From assembly GCF_003052265.1 (NCBI RefSeq), contig NZ_QANS01000002.1, positions 124,001-188,000 of the forward strand: a DNA stretch of 64,000 bases, given 5' to 3'. Below are positions 17,220 through 27,259 of the stretch, piece by piece; the stretch's first letter is position 1; each line of letters opens with the position of its first letter. Under the pieces are notes generated by a model. It had not been told where the DNA came from and searched no databases. It was given only the letters and a program-made list of their open reading frames with translations. This stretch comes from Stenotrophobium rhamnosiphilum (GTDB lineage Bacteria > Pseudomonadota > Gammaproteobacteria > Nevskiales > Nevskiaceae). The position numbers and the translations under genes were made by a program.

Positions 17220-17899
17220 TAGGCTTTACCGCTTTGCCGCAGGCCGCGATCAATGATGCCGATCATTTCTTCGGAGAAAGCGTGGAAACGAGTTTCCATA
17301 CGTTCAAGACCACGGGTGAAGAAGTTGTACGCAATAACCGCTGGGATAGCAGCAAACAAACCCATTGCCGTTGCGATCAGCGCTTCAGAAATACCGGGAG
17401 CAACCATCGCCAAGCTAGCGCTCTTAACTGCGCCGATAGCGATAAACGAATTCATGATGCCCCACACCGTTCCGAACAGACCGACGTAAGGGCTGGTAGA
17501 ACCAATCGTGGCGAGCATTGCGAGGCCGCCTTCAAGGCGCTCCACTTCGCGTAGATGGCTGACACGCATCTGGCGCTGAATCGCAGCGAGTGCATCTTCT
17601 GTAGTGCCCGACGATTGTTGCTGACGAACATATTCTTCGTAGCCCGCGGTAAAGATTGCAGGCAAACCTTTTGCATCTTCACCTTTGTGAACGCTGGCAT
17701 AAAGATCAGCCAGATTGCCGCCGGACCAGAAGCGCTCTTCAAAGCGGATAGCTTCATCACGTGCGGCATTGAGCATTTTGCGCTTGGCAAAAATTACAGC
17801 CCAGGATGCGACGGAAGCGGCAACCAAGATAAGCAAAACGATCTGGGCCAATACGCTTGCCTGCGAGATCAGATGCGCCAGCGACATATTTGCAGTCAT
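17219..17899 (-). CDS. tolQ: Tol-Pal system protein TolQ (ExbB family)
   Basis: A 226-residue inner-membrane protein with three hydrophobic segments (about 10-35, 125-155, 165-195) and the conserved GLFGTVWGIMNSF motif. It surrounds the TolR dimer in the motor. It is 175 bases downstream of ybgC, a gap long enough for its own promoter; a TTGACA lies there on the minus strand (17982-17977), but I see no matching -10 element. Confidence 0.97.
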   Translation of the reverse strand: MTANMSLAHLISQASVLAQIVLLILVAASVASWAVIFAKRKMLNAARDEAIRFEERFWSGGNLADLYASVHKGEDAKGLPAIFTAGYEEYVRQQQSSGTTEDALAAIQRQMRVSHLREVERLEGGLAMLATIGSTSPYVGLFGTVWGIMNSFIAIGAVKSASLAMVAPGISEALIATAMGLFAAIPAVIAYNFFTRGLERMETRFHAFSEEMIGIIDRGLRQSGKA

Positions 17900-18041
17900 T
17901 ACCTAAAACCTCTTGTCTTGTTCTTCTAAGATCGTCAGAACATAGACCCCGTACCAACTTTTAAATGACGGGTCCATGTCAAAAGCTGCAAACATTTTAC
18001 AGTTACTTTGTCAGCAGAGTCACACTTATATACGACAAAAT

Positions 18042-18066
18042 CGCAATAAATAGGCAATTTATTGCG
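18042..18066. repeat. AT-rich hairpin downstream of ybgC
   Basis: Arms cgcaataaa and tttattgcg (9 bp, loop taggcaa) lie nine bases beyond the ybgC stop. The stem is too AT-rich for a strong terminator; it may attenuate read-through into tolQ or act as an operator. Confidence 0.45.
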
Positions 18067-18074
18067 GACTCCTC

Positions 18075-18479
18075 TCAAAATACCCCTTCAGGCAAGGCAC
18101 GCGGGCGAAAGTTAGCAATATCAACGCACCCCACCCGGGCTTTTGCACGTGCCAGAACCTGTTCTGGCGCGTCTAGACGATGCAAAGTCTGCCCGAAAAT
18201 CAAACTCGCGCGCTTACGGCTTATCAGTTCAACAGTTACGTTTAGCTGCTCGTCCAATCGGGCCGGCAGCAAAAAATCGATCTCCATATTGGCCACGGTG
18301 AACGCGATACCGTGATCCATACGCAGCGATTCTTGCGATAAGCCCTGTGCACGCAGCCACTCGGTGCGTGCACGCTCGAAATAACGCAGATAGTTGGCGT
18401 GATAGACCACGCCACTTACGTCCGTATCTTCGTAGTAGATGCGAATGGGCCAATTAAAGATGGCTGACTCCGCGGTCAT
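18075..18479 (-). CDS. ybgC: Tol-Pal-associated acyl-CoA thioesterase YbgC
   Basis: A 134-residue hotdog-fold thioesterase. The active-site motif [24 protein letters not shown] is complete, with the catalytic Asp in DTDVSG. Family members hydrolyse short-chain or long-chain acyl-CoAs and associate with phospholipid synthesis. The start overlaps the ruvB stop by four bases, linking it to the ruv genes, and tolQRAB follow. Confidence 0.96.
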   Translation of the reverse strand: MTAESAIFNWPIRIYYEDTDVSGVVYHANYLRYFERARTEWLRAQGLSQESLRMDHGIAFTVANMEIDFLLPARLDEQLNVTVELISRKRASLIFGQTLHRLDAPEQVLARAKARVGCVDIANFRPRALPEGVF

Positions 18480-19513
18480 TCTTGGAATAAATCCGGCGTG
18501 TTGAGTTTTTCAGGCATCTTGAGGCCGTAATGCTGATACGCCAGCTTGCCGGCAATACGCCCGCGCGGCGTGCGCATCAGATAGCCCTGCTGAATCAGGT
18601 AAGGCTCAATAACATCTTCAATCGTGTCTCTGGCTTCGCCAATTGCAGCGGCGAGATTCTCTACGCCTGCAGGGCCGCCATCAAAACGTTCGATCAAAGC
18701 CATCATCAACTTGCGATCCATCAAGTCAAAACCATTGGCGTCGACGTTGAGTAGCTTCAGCGCTTCGGCCGCGAGTTTTTCAGTGATGACGCCGTCGCCA
18801 CGTACTTCAGCGTAGTCACGCACGCGACGCAGCAAGCGATTAGCAATACGCGGCGTGCCACGTGAACGGCGTGCAATTTCCTCTGCGCCCTGCCCTTCTA
18901 ACGGCGCTTTGAGAATGCTGGCAGAGCGCGTGACGATACTCGTGAGATCCGGAATCGAATAAAACTCCAGACGCTGCACAATTCCAAAACGATCACGCAA
19001 CGGACTCGTTAACGCACCAGCACGAGTGGTCGCACCAACGAGCGTAAACGGTGGTAGATCAAGACGAATTGAACGCGCTGCCGGACCTTCGCCAATCATG
19101 ATGTCGAGTTGGTAATCCTCCATCGCGGGATAGAGCACTTCTTCAACGACCGGTGACAGACGATGAATTTCGTCGACGAACAGAATGTCGTTCGGTTCCA
19201 AATTAGTGAGCAGCGCTGCGAGATCGCCTGCGCGCTCAAGCACAGGGCCAGAAGTCTGGCGCAGATTAACGCCCATCTCTTCAGCAAGAATATGTGCAAG
19301 CGTTGTTTTGCCTAAGCCCGGCGGACCAAAGATCAGCACGTGATCCAAAGCTTCTTTGCGACGACGTGCGGCTTCAATCGAAATGCCGAGCTGCTCACGC
19401 ACCGCGGGCTGTCCAACGTAGTCTTCAAGGCGATGCGGACGAATCGCGCGTTCGATGCGAACTTCATCGACACCACCCGCTTTCGCTGAAATAACGCGTT
19501 CGATATCGCTCAT
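18476..19513 (-). CDS. ruvB: Holliday junction branch migration ATPase RuvB
   Basis: A 345-residue AAA+ motor. Walker A is GPPGLGKT, Walker B is [10 protein letters not shown], sensor 1 lies in [19 protein letters not shown], and the C-terminal winged helix reads [12 protein letters not shown]. It drives branch migration with RuvA. It overlaps ruvA by four bases. Confidence 0.98.
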   Translation of the reverse strand: MSDIERVISAKAGGVDEVRIERAIRPHRLEDYVGQPAVREQLGISIEAARRRKEALDHVLIFGPPGLGKTTLAHILAEEMGVNLRQTSGPVLERAGDLAALLTNLEPNDILFVDEIHRLSPVVEEVLYPAMEDYQLDIMIGEGPAARSIRLDLPPFTLVGATTRAGALTSPLRDRFGIVQRLEFYSIPDLTSIVTRSASILKAPLEGQGAEEIARRSRGTPRIANRLLRRVRDYAEVRGDGVITEKLAAEALKLLNVDANGFDLMDRKLMMALIERFDGGPAGVENLAAAIGEARDTIEDVIEPYLIQQGYLMRTPRGRIAGKLAYQHYGLKMPEKLNTPDLFQE

Positions 19514-20100
19514 CGCACGGCGCGCTTCAGCGCTTCCTGAATAATCTGTTCAGTGGTCATGCCGTCTTTATACACGGCTTCGGTAAATCTCTGGATCTCT
19601 GCCGGCTTGTAGCCCAGCGCATTCAAAGCCGCGCGCGCTTCCTGCAAAGGACCCGCCGCAATACCCAGCGCAGTGCCTGGGATGCCCGTAGATTCAGCAG
19701 CACCCGCTTTATCACGCATCTCAATCACAAGACGCTCAGCGGTTTTTTTGCCGACTCCCGGAATCTTGGTCAGACGTGCGGTATCGCCTGCACGCACCAT
19801 GCCCCAGAAATCATCAGCATTGACGCCAGACAAAATCGACAAAGCCAACTTAGGACCAACGCCAGAAATTTTGATCAGATCGCGGAAGAGTTCTTTTTCA
19901 GACGCCGTCGCAAATCCGAACAGCAGATGGGCGTCTTCGCGAACAGTCAGGTGCGTCAACAGGCTGATCGTTTCACCCACCGGTGGCAGCTTGTAGAACG
20001 TAGACATCGGCGCTTCCACTTCGTAACCAACGCCCATCACATCGACCAGCAACTGTGGTGGCTGTTTGGAAATTAGCTTGCCAGTAATGCGACCGATCAT
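19510..20100 (-). CDS. ruvA: Holliday junction DNA-binding protein RuvA
   Basis: A 196-residue protein starting MIGRITGKL, with an OB-fold domain, tandem helix-hairpin-helix motifs ([31 protein letters not shown]) and a C-terminal RuvB-contact domain ([14 protein letters not shown]). It binds four-way junctions. It is separated from ruvC by 131 bases holding a palindromic repeat. Confidence 0.98.
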   Translation of the reverse strand: MIGRITGKLISKQPPQLLVDVMGVGYEVEAPMSTFYKLPPVGETISLLTHLTVREDAHLLFGFATASEKELFRDLIKISGVGPKLALSILSGVNADDFWGMVRAGDTARLTKIPGVGKKTAERLVIEMRDKAGAAESTGIPGTALGIAAGPLQEARAALNALGYKPAEIQRFTEAVYKDGMTTEQIIQEALKRAVR

Positions 20101-20144
20101 ATTTATAGACTTTTAGTAGAGCGAATAGTTTGCATTGATTCCAC

Positions 20145-20230
20145 CCATCCATGGGGCCGAGTCCTGCCCAGCCATCCATGGTTGTGCGTTCGGCGGGATC
20201 AATGTCCACTGGACATTGATCAATTCCCGC
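20145..20230. repeat. Palindromic intergenic element between ruvC and ruvA
   Basis: A palindrome with 11-bp arms (atcaatgtcca and its complement, one central base, 20198-20220) is enclosed by outer arms gcggg and cccgc (20193-20230). Just left of it CCATCCATGG occurs twice (20145-20154 and 20172-20181). The layout looks like a dispersed structured repeat. It lies within the ruvC-ruvA transcript. Confidence 0.6.
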
Positions 20231-20231
20231 C

Positions 20232-20744
20232 TCACCCCCAAGCCTTGTTAAGTGAAATACCAGTACGCATCTTAGTGGAACGAACATGTGCGTGCGTGAG
20301 CGCAACTGCCAGCGCGTCAGAAGCATCTGCAGCCAGAGCTTCGCGCATATTCAATAAGATTTTGACCATGTGCTGCACTTGCAGCTTTTCAGCGCGACCA
20401 TTGCCAGCAATCGCGAGCTTAATCTGCGTTGCCGCGTATTCCGCAACCGGCAAACCTGTTTGCGCAGCAGCACAGATTGCAACGCCGCGCGCTTGGCCAA
20501 GAATCAGTGCGCTCGCAGCGTTTACTTTGTTGACGAACGTTTCTTCAATCGCAACTTCTTGCGGTTGATGCTCAACAATGAGTGCGGATAAACCTTGAAA
20601 AATTTTGAGCAAACGTTCGGGCATGGTGCCGACGGTTGCGTTGATGCGGCCGCTCGCAATATGACGATTCTTGTTTGAGATGGTCTCAATCACACCGTAG
20701 CCGGTGTAACGTGAACCTGGATCGATCCCAAGAATAATCGTCAA
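20232..20744 (-). CDS. ruvC: Holliday junction resolvase RuvC
   Basis: A 170-residue endonuclease. Acidic catalytic residues are visible in ILGIDPGSRYTG, VAIEETFVN and DASDALAVALTHAH. It cuts the junctions processed by RuvAB. The stop lies beside the palindromic element, and yebC is 23 bases upstream in the same direction. Confidence 0.98.
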   Translation of the reverse strand: MTIILGIDPGSRYTGYGVIETISNKNRHIASGRINATVGTMPERLLKIFQGLSALIVEHQPQEVAIEETFVNKVNAASALILGQARGVAICAAAQTGLPVAEYAATQIKLAIAGNGRAEKLQVQHMVKILLNMREALAADASDALAVALTHAHVRSTKMRTGISLNKAWG

Positions 20745-20767
20745 CGTAGTCGGCGCGATCCCTTGCG

Positions 20768-21487
20768 CTAGCCCAGATCAGCGTTGGTGTAGACGTTCTG
20801 CACGTCGTCGAGATCTTCCAGCCAATCGATCAACTTCGTGACTGCTGCGGCAGCATCGCCATCCAGTGCAACGGTGGTTGCCGGACGCATAGCGACGTCT
20901 GAGCGGAAAGGCTTGAGACCTGCTGCTTCAATCGCCTGCTTCACCGTGAGGAAAGACTCTGGCGAAGTGAGTACTTCTACGAATTCTGTTTGTGACACAA
21001 CGTCATCAGCGCCAGCTTCCAGCGCAATGTCCATGACCTTGTCTTCAAGCGATGCATCGCTGCGAATATCAATCGCGATTTCGCCACGACGCTGGAACAG
21101 ATAGCTCACCGAACCAGCGGTGCCCATATGGCCGTTGTTTTTGGTGAAAGCGTGACGAACTTCTGCCACCGTTCGCGTTGGGTTATCGGTCATGCAATCA
21201 ACCAACAGCGCTACGCCGCCAGGTGCATAACCTTCGTAACGAATTTCTTCGTAATTTTCGCCGCTAGCGGCACCAGCGCCGCGCTTGATTGCGCGCTCCA
21301 CTGTGTCCTTGGTCATGTTCGAGGACAGTGCTTTGTCCACCGTCAGACGCAGACGCGGATTAGTTTGAAGATCACCGCCGCCCTCACGAGCAGCGACGGT
21401 GATCTCACGGATCAACTTGGTGAAAAGCTTGGCGCGCTTGCTATCTTCAGCGTTCTTGCGGCCTTCAATGCTTGGACCTCTACCCAT
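20768..21487 (-). CDS. yebC: YebC/PmpR family protein
   Basis: A 239-residue protein of the TACO1/YebC family. It shows the N-terminal GRKNAEDSKRAKLFTKLIREI and the central EEIRYEGYAPGGVALLVDCMTDNPTRTVAEVRH. Members act as transcription regulators or help ribosomes through difficult stretches. It is the first gene of yebC-ruvCAB, a common arrangement. The first residues read MGRGPSIEGR instead of the usual MAGHSKW. Confidence 0.96.
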   Translation of the reverse strand: MGRGPSIEGRKNAEDSKRAKLFTKLIREITVAAREGGGDLQTNPRLRLTVDKALSSNMTKDTVERAIKRGAGAASGENYEEIRYEGYAPGGVALLVDCMTDNPTRTVAEVRHAFTKNNGHMGTAGSVSYLFQRRGEIAIDIRSDASLEDKVMDIALEAGADDVVSQTEFVEVLTSPESFLTVKQAIEAAGLKPFRSDVAMRPATTVALDGDAAAAVTKLIDWLEDLDDVQNVYTNADLG

Positions 21488-21510
21488 ACACCTTTCACCA
21501 ATTTTTCAGA

Positions 21511-22092
21511 TTAAAACTTAAGACGGAAACCGAGATTCACGCCGCTGTCGCTGCTACGGTTGGAACCACCAATGTCCTGACGAACATTGCGATAGCCAAC
21601 ATACACAGCGCCGCCGTGGATCAATTCATAATCCAGAGCAATCGCGTTTTCCCACGAACGATCGAGGCTACCCACCGAGAGAACGCTAGGTGCGTAGTAC
21701 GAAGATGCCGTGATACCAAAGCGATCATAGTTCGGAACGCGAGCTTCGATCTGGCCGCCCAGCGCCAGAGCGCCGCCATTTGCGCCGTCTCTGTACACAT
21801 ACAACAGACGACCGCCCAGACCAACGCCAACATTCACGCCCTTGAGGCCAGGATCACCGGTCAACACCACACCGCCATGAACCTGATAGAAATCATCGCT
21901 GCTACGTGGCTTGGCGATAAGGCCAACATCGAACTGACCGTTGCCAACCGTGCTTGGCAAAATGGTGTTCAGCGCATCGCTGTAAGCGCCGCGGAAACTA
22001 TTGTTGCCCAAGCCAAGATCCAAAATGCCAGCCTGTGCGCCCATAGCGCTCAAACCCAACATTGCCCCCATTACCGCTGCTACTTTTTTCAT
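21511..22092 (-). CDS. YfaZ-like outer-membrane beta-barrel protein
   Basis: A 193-residue protein with a Sec signal peptide (MKKVAAVMGAMLGLSAMGAQA) followed by glycine- and aromatic-rich amphipathic strands and a C-terminal Phe (NLGFRLKF), the outer-membrane insertion signal. It resembles the YfaZ family of small barrels of unknown function. It ends 23 bases before yebC on the same strand and may share its transcript. Confidence 0.8.
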   Translation of the reverse strand: MKKVAAVMGAMLGLSAMGAQAGILDLGLGNNSFRGAYSDALNTILPSTVGNGQFDVGLIAKPRSSDDFYQVHGGVVLTGDPGLKGVNVGVGLGGRLLYVYRDGANGGALALGGQIEARVPNYDRFGITASSYYAPSVLSVGSLDRSWENAIALDYELIHGGAVYVGYRNVRQDIGGSNRSSDSGVNLGFRLKF

Positions 22093-22136
22093 ATTATCTC
22101 CGTTGATAATCTGTAGTCATGCGGGAAGATTGTATA

Positions 22137-23576
22137 TTACTTCTTCACTTTGTTCACAGCATGAATAGCGCGGCCATCAACCGCCAAAACAGCCTCGTGG
22201 AAGGTCTCTGAGAGTGAAGGATGTGCATGCATGGTCAGGGCAATGTCTTCGCAGGTGGCGGCAAATTCCATACCCAATACGGACTCAGCCAAAAGCTCTG
22301 AAACATAGGGGCCGCACATGTGAACGCCGAGAATGCGATCGGTTTTGACATCGGCGATCACCTTGATCGTACCGGCAGCCTGCTCCATTGCCTTGGCGCG
22401 GCCAGAAGCAGCGAACGGACCGCTACCGACTTTAACCTCGTAACCCTTGGCCTTGGCAGCTTCTTCAGACAGACCGACCCATGCCACTTCTGGCGCGGTG
22501 TAGATCACTGAAGGAACCACGTTGTAGTTCACCTGCGTGTGATGGCCAGCGAGCTGCTCAGCAAGTGCAACGCCTTCTTCGATCGCCTTGTGCGCCAGCA
22601 TCGCGCCACCAATCACGTCGCCGATGGCGTAGACGCCAGCAACGTTGGTTTTGTAATGGCCATCAACTTTGACGAAGCCACGCTCATCAAGCGCAACGCC
22701 CAAACCATCGGCGTTGAGACCCTTCGTGGTCGGACGACGACCTACAGCAACGATGAGCTTGTCGAATTCTTCAGTCTTCTTCGCGCCATCAACTTCGTAT
22801 TCAACCGTGACGCCAGCCTTGCCGACCTTGGTCGAGAGCACTTTTGCTCCGAGACGAATATCGAGGCCCTGCTTGGTGAACTGACGCAAGGCGTCGCGCG
22901 AAACTGCAACGTCGACCATTGGCAGGAACGTTGGCAATGCTTCGAGGATGACGGTCTTGGCGCCCAAACGGCTCCAAACGCTGCCCAGCTCAACGCCGAT
23001 CACGCCAGCGCCGATGATGCCGAGACGCTTAGGCACTTCGGTGAAATCCAGCGCGCCCCATGAGTCGACGACTTTGTCGCCATCAAACGCAGCGATCTTG
23101 GTCAGATTGACTGGCTCGGAGCCGGTCGCAATAACGATGTGCTTGGCGCTGAGGGTTTTGGTTTCGCCGTTGTGAGCTTTGAACTCAACTTCGCCGTTGC
23201 CCAGCAATTTGCCGAAGCCTTCAAGACCAACCACGCCGTTCGCTTTGAACAGCGCCTTGATGCCTGAGGTCAGGCTGCGGCTCACGGTTTGCTTGCGGGC
23301 CTGCATCTTGGCCAGATCAACCGTTACGCCTTCGATGTTGATGCCGTGCGCCGCAAATTCGTGCTGCGCGCGATGATAATTTTCCGAGGATTCCAGCAGA
23401 GCCTTGGACGGAATACAGCCTGCGTTTAAACAGGTGCCGCCGAATGCCGGCGTGTTGTCACGATTGAGCCAGGCGTCGATACAAGCCACCTTGAAACCCA
23501 ACTGACCGGCGCGAATCGCGCATGGGTAGCCCGCAGGACCACCGCCGATAACCACTACATCGAAAACTTCGCTCAT
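22137..23576 (-). CDS. lpdA: Dihydrolipoyl dehydrogenase (E3)
   Basis: A 479-residue flavoprotein that reoxidises dihydrolipoyl groups of 2-oxoacid dehydrogenases. The FAD site is VVVIGGGPAGYPCAIRAGQLG, redox Cys appear in GGTCLNAGCIPSK, the NAD site is GIIGAGVIGVELGSVW, and the C-terminal catalytic His-Glu is in HAHPSLSETFHE. It would be the E3 for SucA-SucB, but three unrelated genes lie between them, so it probably has its own promoter. Confidence 0.97.
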   Translation of the reverse strand: MSEVFDVVVIGGGPAGYPCAIRAGQLGFKVACIDAWLNRDNTPAFGGTCLNAGCIPSKALLESSENYHRAQHEFAAHGINIEGVTVDLAKMQARKQTVSRSLTSGIKALFKANGVVGLEGFGKLLGNGEVEFKAHNGETKTLSAKHIVIATGSEPVNLTKIAAFDGDKVVDSWGALDFTEVPKRLGIIGAGVIGVELGSVWSRLGAKTVILEALPTFLPMVDVAVSRDALRQFTKQGLDIRLGAKVLSTKVGKAGVTVEYEVDGAKKTEEFDKLIVAVGRRPTTKGLNADGLGVALDERGFVKVDGHYKTNVAGVYAIGDVIGGAMLAHKAIEEGVALAEQLAGHHTQVNYNVVPSVIYTAPEVAWVGLSEEAAKAKGYEVKVGSGPFAASGRAKAMEQAAGTIKVIADVKTDRILGVHMCGPYVSELLAESVLGMEFAATCEDIALTMHAHPSLSETFHEAVLAVDGRAIHAVNKVKK

Positions 23577-23710
23577 ATCGCCCTCTCTTTTTCGTCGCTT
23601 ATTCTAGCGGCGAAATGCTCCAGAGAGAGATGCAAATTAGGTAGACGACGAGAAATATTCCTAGGGTAGGTTCTCTAGGTATTGCGCTATCAGACAAATT
23701 GGTGAAGCAA

Positions 23711-23747
23711 GAACCCCGCGCCCATCAAATGGGACACGGGGTTTTGG
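23711..23747 (-). terminator. Terminator of the metal-dependent hydrolase gene
   Basis: A stem with an internal loop (aaccccg...cccat-caa-atggg...cggggtt) lies 12 bases beyond the stop. Read leftward the tail is gttcttgcttc, only moderately T-rich. Confidence 0.6.
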
Positions 23748-23758
23748 TGCGTGCACCT

Positions 23759-24631
23759 TTATGCAGCAACGCCCACCGAAGCCATCACCGCATCGCCTGC
23801 GGCAATGGCGTCTCCATTCTTCTTGTCGAACTCAGTGACCCAAAGCTTGTAGATGTCCATATCACCAAATTTCCACGGATGGAAAAACGGCAGGAAGTAC
23901 GCGAGATAGTGCGGGATCAAACGCGGATACAGACCACCCCAGCCATACAGCCACCACAAGCCCTTGGCCCAGAGCATGGGCGTGTTCTTGACCCCATCGA
24001 TCTTGAACATATGACGCATGATCATGAACACGTGGAATGGAAACGTGAACGTCACCAGCATGAAGCTAAGAATGCGGGTGAAGTAATTTGCCTTGGCAAC
24101 TTTGGTGAGCACGTCATAGGCCACTGCCTTGTGCTCAATCTCTTCCACCGCATGCCAAGCGTACATCGCGCGAATGCGTGGATCGGCTTCTTGCATCAAA
24201 CCATCAGAGAAAAATCCGTGCGCCATTAGCGCCGTCAGATGTTCTGCTGCTGCCGTCTGCCCCAGCGTAAAGCTGCGCGAGAAGTGCTTGCGGAAGAAGC
24301 CAAACATGATGGCCTTCTGCTTCTCCAACACGCGATCGACATCAATGCCCTGCGCTTTCACGCGATTGTTGAACTGCGTGTGCACCATGCCGTGCTGGCC
24401 TTCTTGATAGATGAAGTCCTTCACCTCGGCCTGCAACTTGGGATCCGTAATTTGATCGCGGTAATCGCGTACGCAAACGATGAAGAATTTTTCGCCTTCC
24501 GGAAACAGCAAAGACATCGCATCGAAGAAGCGCGTCTTGAAAGCATCGCCGCCCAGCCAATACTTGGGAATATCGCCATCCAAACCAAAATCAGGGCTGC
24601 GGCGCGGCGTGATGGAACGTTGATCTGACAT
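23759..24631 (-). CDS. Predicted metal-dependent hydrolase (PF10118 type)
   Basis: A 290-residue protein of the COG3687/PF10118 family. Conserved His/Glu clusters likely bind metals: FIYQEGQHG, TAAAEHLTALMAHGFF and WHAVEEIEHKAVAYDV, an arrangement reminiscent of ferritin-like di-iron helices. Two hydrophobic stretches near residues 188-210 and 225-250 suggest membrane association. The reaction is unknown. It follows the MFS gene by 165 bases and may be part of an AraC-regulated group. Confidence 0.8.
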   Translation of the reverse strand: MSDQRSITPRRSPDFGLDGDIPKYWLGGDAFKTRFFDAMSLLFPEGEKFFIVCVRDYRDQITDPKLQAEVKDFIYQEGQHGMVHTQFNNRVKAQGIDVDRVLEKQKAIMFGFFRKHFSRSFTLGQTAAAEHLTALMAHGFFSDGLMQEADPRIRAMYAWHAVEEIEHKAVAYDVLTKVAKANYFTRILSFMLVTFTFPFHVFMIMRHMFKIDGVKNTPMLWAKGLWWLYGWGGLYPRLIPHYLAYFLPFFHPWKFGDMDIYKLWVTEFDKKNGDAIAAGDAVMASVGVAA

Positions 24632-24796
24632 CCTGTATCTCCTGAAGCTTTTTTGTCTGTATGCAATCTAGCGCTCTAGATGGCGCCCTTAATATGACTG
24701 ACAGCGACCCTTAGGGAACATTTAACGACAATATCAAAAAACCTTTTGATCTCAAATAGTAGGCTGATTTTTCTCGATGCCAGCCCGACCAAAACT

Positions 24797-26044
24797 TCAT
24801 GCCGTCTTTCGAGGCGCCGTAATCAGCAGCGTCATCACTGCCGAGGCTGCCGCAACACCGAGAAACACTTGGAATGGCAAGGTGTAGCCGCCAGAACTGT
24901 CATAGGCAACGCCGACATAGCTAATCGCCACCAAGCTACAGATCATATTGATGGGATTCATCAGGCCCATCACCGTGCCGAATGATCGGGAGCCAAAACG
25001 TTCAGCAATGATCGCCGCCCACACCGGCAGTTCGCCGCCAATCGCAAAGCCCGCAATGCCGCAGATCAGCAATAACAACTGGAAGTCCGGTTGCACGATC
25101 AAAGTGCAAAGCTGTGCGACGGTAAAGCCGACGACAGCGAGCAACAGCCAACGCTTGTCGACTCGCTCAGCCAAGGCACCAAACAACAGCTTGCCGAGAA
25201 TGGAGCAGACCGACAGCACTGAGATCAACAGCGCGCCGCGCTGTGCATCGATGCCCGCATCGGCGGCATAAGGCACCAGAGAGGCCAGCACGGATTGCGT
25301 CACTGCGAAGGTCAAACCGACTGATAAGCCAATGCACCAAAAATCGCGCTGCTTGAGTAACGAACCTACTGTCCACGCGGGGCCAGTCGGCAACGCAGCG
25401 GAGACCGTGCGATCGACAACATCACCATCAGCCGACAAACCCATATCCTGCGGACGATCACGCACCACCCAGATCGCCAGCGCTGCAACAATTACAAAAA
25501 TAATTCCGCCTTGAATCATCAAGGCCTGACGCCAGCCGAATGCTTCGATGTTGTAAGCCACTAGCGGCACTAGTAGCGTGCCACCTACAGAGGTACCAAC
25601 TGCCACCATGCCCAGCGCTCGTCCACGACGGCGATCAAACCAACGTGAGGCCAAAGTATTCGCTGTGAGCGGCCCAATCATCGTGGCGCCAACGGCCACC
25701 ATCAATAGAACCGCGAGCGCCATCCATTGCAGACTGGGCGCTAAGGCAACAGCGACAAATCCTAAAGCCATCCATGCCGCGCCAAACAGCATCACTCGTC
25801 GCGCAGACCGACGATCAATCAAACGACCAATCAATGGCGCTGAAAGTCCCATGCCGATGATAAATAGCGCCAAGCCTTTGTTGGCATCACCACGACTGAT
25901 GCCAAATTCCAGTTCCAGTGGCTTCACGAACAAACCAAAAGCGTAGGTCGTCGATCCAATTGCAAACATTTCGCCGACAAACACCGCGGCAATCAACCAC
26001 CAGCCGTAAAACAATTTGGGATTGCTTGCCTGGGCATTGCTCAT
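24797..26044 (-). CDS. MFS transporter
   Basis: A 415-residue carrier with twelve predicted membrane segments. The MFS loop motif between helices 2 and 3 reads GRLIDRRSARRVMLFG, and a second half motif is GALAERVDKRWLL. The N terminus (LFYGWWLIAAVFVGEMFAIGS) resembles the monocarboxylate/oxalate-formate antiporter group. Substrate unknown. It lies between the AraC regulator and the metal-dependent hydrolase, all leftward. Confidence 0.88.
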   Translation of the reverse strand: MSNAQASNPKLFYGWWLIAAVFVGEMFAIGSTTYAFGLFVKPLELEFGISRGDANKGLALFIIGMGLSAPLIGRLIDRRSARRVMLFGAAWMALGFVAVALAPSLQWMALAVLLMVAVGATMIGPLTANTLASRWFDRRRGRALGMVAVGTSVGGTLLVPLVAYNIEAFGWRQALMIQGGIIFVIVAALAIWVVRDRPQDMGLSADGDVVDRTVSAALPTGPAWTVGSLLKQRDFWCIGLSVGLTFAVTQSVLASLVPYAADAGIDAQRGALLISVLSVCSILGKLLFGALAERVDKRWLLLAVVGFTVAQLCTLIVQPDFQLLLLICGIAGFAIGGELPVWAAIIAERFGSRSFGTVMGLMNPINMICSLVAISYVGVAYDSSGGYTLPFQVFLGVAAASAVMTLLITAPRKTA

Positions 26045-26111
26045 ATCGTCCTCGTAGTTTTAATTCGCGAAAGCGTCTTAGCGCCTTCTGCGTCCGTGAT
26101 GAATATCAACT

Positions 26112-27143
26112 CTAACGTGTAGAGCCATTCTGACGGAAAATACTAGGACTAATTCCACTCCAACGCACGAATGCGCGTGTAAAGCTGCGTCGATCTGAAA
26201 AACCCAAGCGCTCGCTAATGCTTTCGATATCTTCTGTGGAGTCGCGTAAGGCTTCGGACGCTAAGCGATATCGCACACGTGCTTGAAGTTCCGCGAAGCC
26301 CTCGCCTAGTTCACGTAAGCGCCGCTGCAAAGTACGCGGGTGTAATTCTAAAGTCGCAGCAACCTGTTCAATGCCCTGACCAAGCAAGCGTGGCTGCGCA
26401 CTGAAAGCCTGCTCAATGTCCGCAATCAATCCAGCCTTTCGCGGCAACTGTGCCAAGCGTTGCTCAACTCTGTATTCCGCTTGTTGATGCAATGCGGGAA
26501 ACGCGCTATCCAAAGGACGATCTAACAACTCGCGTTTAATTTCCAGCGCGTAACGCGGCTGATTGAACAACACGGGCACACGGAAAAATTCATCGTAGGC
26601 CGCCGCGTAGCTCGGCGGCGCATGGCGCATCTGCAAGCGATAGAACGGCACGGGCTCGCCCAACAGCATGCGACCAAATTTAAGCACCGATGCAAAAATG
26701 GTTTCACGAAAGTATGGAGGGCCAAACTCGCGGCCATCGCCCGCGTTAATCAGGACCAGTGCCGCTAGATCGCCTTCTTCAAGCAACTGCACATTGATCA
26801 TCGGATTGATCAATTCACGTACCCAGTCGAAAACACGCGCAGCGTCGCGCAGTGTTGGGCTCGTCGTCAGAAACGTTTCGATATCCGGCAAATATTCGAA
26901 CGCAAAAGTTTCACCCAGCACAAAAGGAAAATGATGCTTGGGCGAACGTGCGATGCAGGCATCCATCACCTTCAACAACAACGCAGGTTCAATGGTGGCG
27001 CTCTCCAGATGAATAAGATCCATCTGAATGCCCAGATCACGAAAGATCGGTTGAATATTGAATCCACAATGCGCAGCCGCCTTCACCCAATTGGGCAAAG
27101 TGATAAATGGAATCGGCTGATTGTGTAATGGTGTTGCGGCCAT
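26112..27143 (-). CDS. AraC-family transcriptional regulator
   Basis: A 343-residue regulator. The N-terminal two thirds match the AraC-type ligand-binding domain of the OruR group; the C terminus has two helix-turn-helix motifs (IEQVAATLELHPRTLQRRL and ISERLGFSDRRSFTRAFVRW). The frame is open to 27284, but its first 47 residues overlap a repeat-like segment and lack a conserved look, so the ATG at 27143 (MAATPLHNQPIPF) is preferred. It probably controls the adjacent MFS and hydrolase genes. Confidence 0.85.
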   Translation of the reverse strand: MAATPLHNQPIPFITLPNWVKAAAHCGFNIQPIFRDLGIQMDLIHLESATIEPALLLKVMDACIARSPKHHFPFVLGETFAFEYLPDIETFLTTSPTLRDAARVFDWVRELINPMINVQLLEEGDLAALVLINAGDGREFGPPYFRETIFASVLKFGRMLLGEPVPFYRLQMRHAPPSYAAAYDEFFRVPVLFNQPRYALEIKRELLDRPLDSAFPALHQQAEYRVEQRLAQLPRKAGLIADIEQAFSAQPRLLGQGIEQVAATLELHPRTLQRRLRELGEGFAELQARVRYRLASEALRDSTEDIESISERLGFSDRRSFTRAFVRWSGISPSIFRQNGSTR

Positions 27144-27259
27144 GCACAGCAGTATGCCTAGACCCAGAAGGTGCGCAAGCGCCGTATCGACAGCAGAGCA
27201 AGATTTTTCGGCACCGTTGCCGCTCCCGCGCATTCGGCAATTGCTCCTGCATTGCTCTA

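Noticed and set aside
17900-18074. TTGACA at 17982-17977 as tolQ promoter
   Set aside because: No acceptable -10 hexamer lies 16-18 bases downstream.
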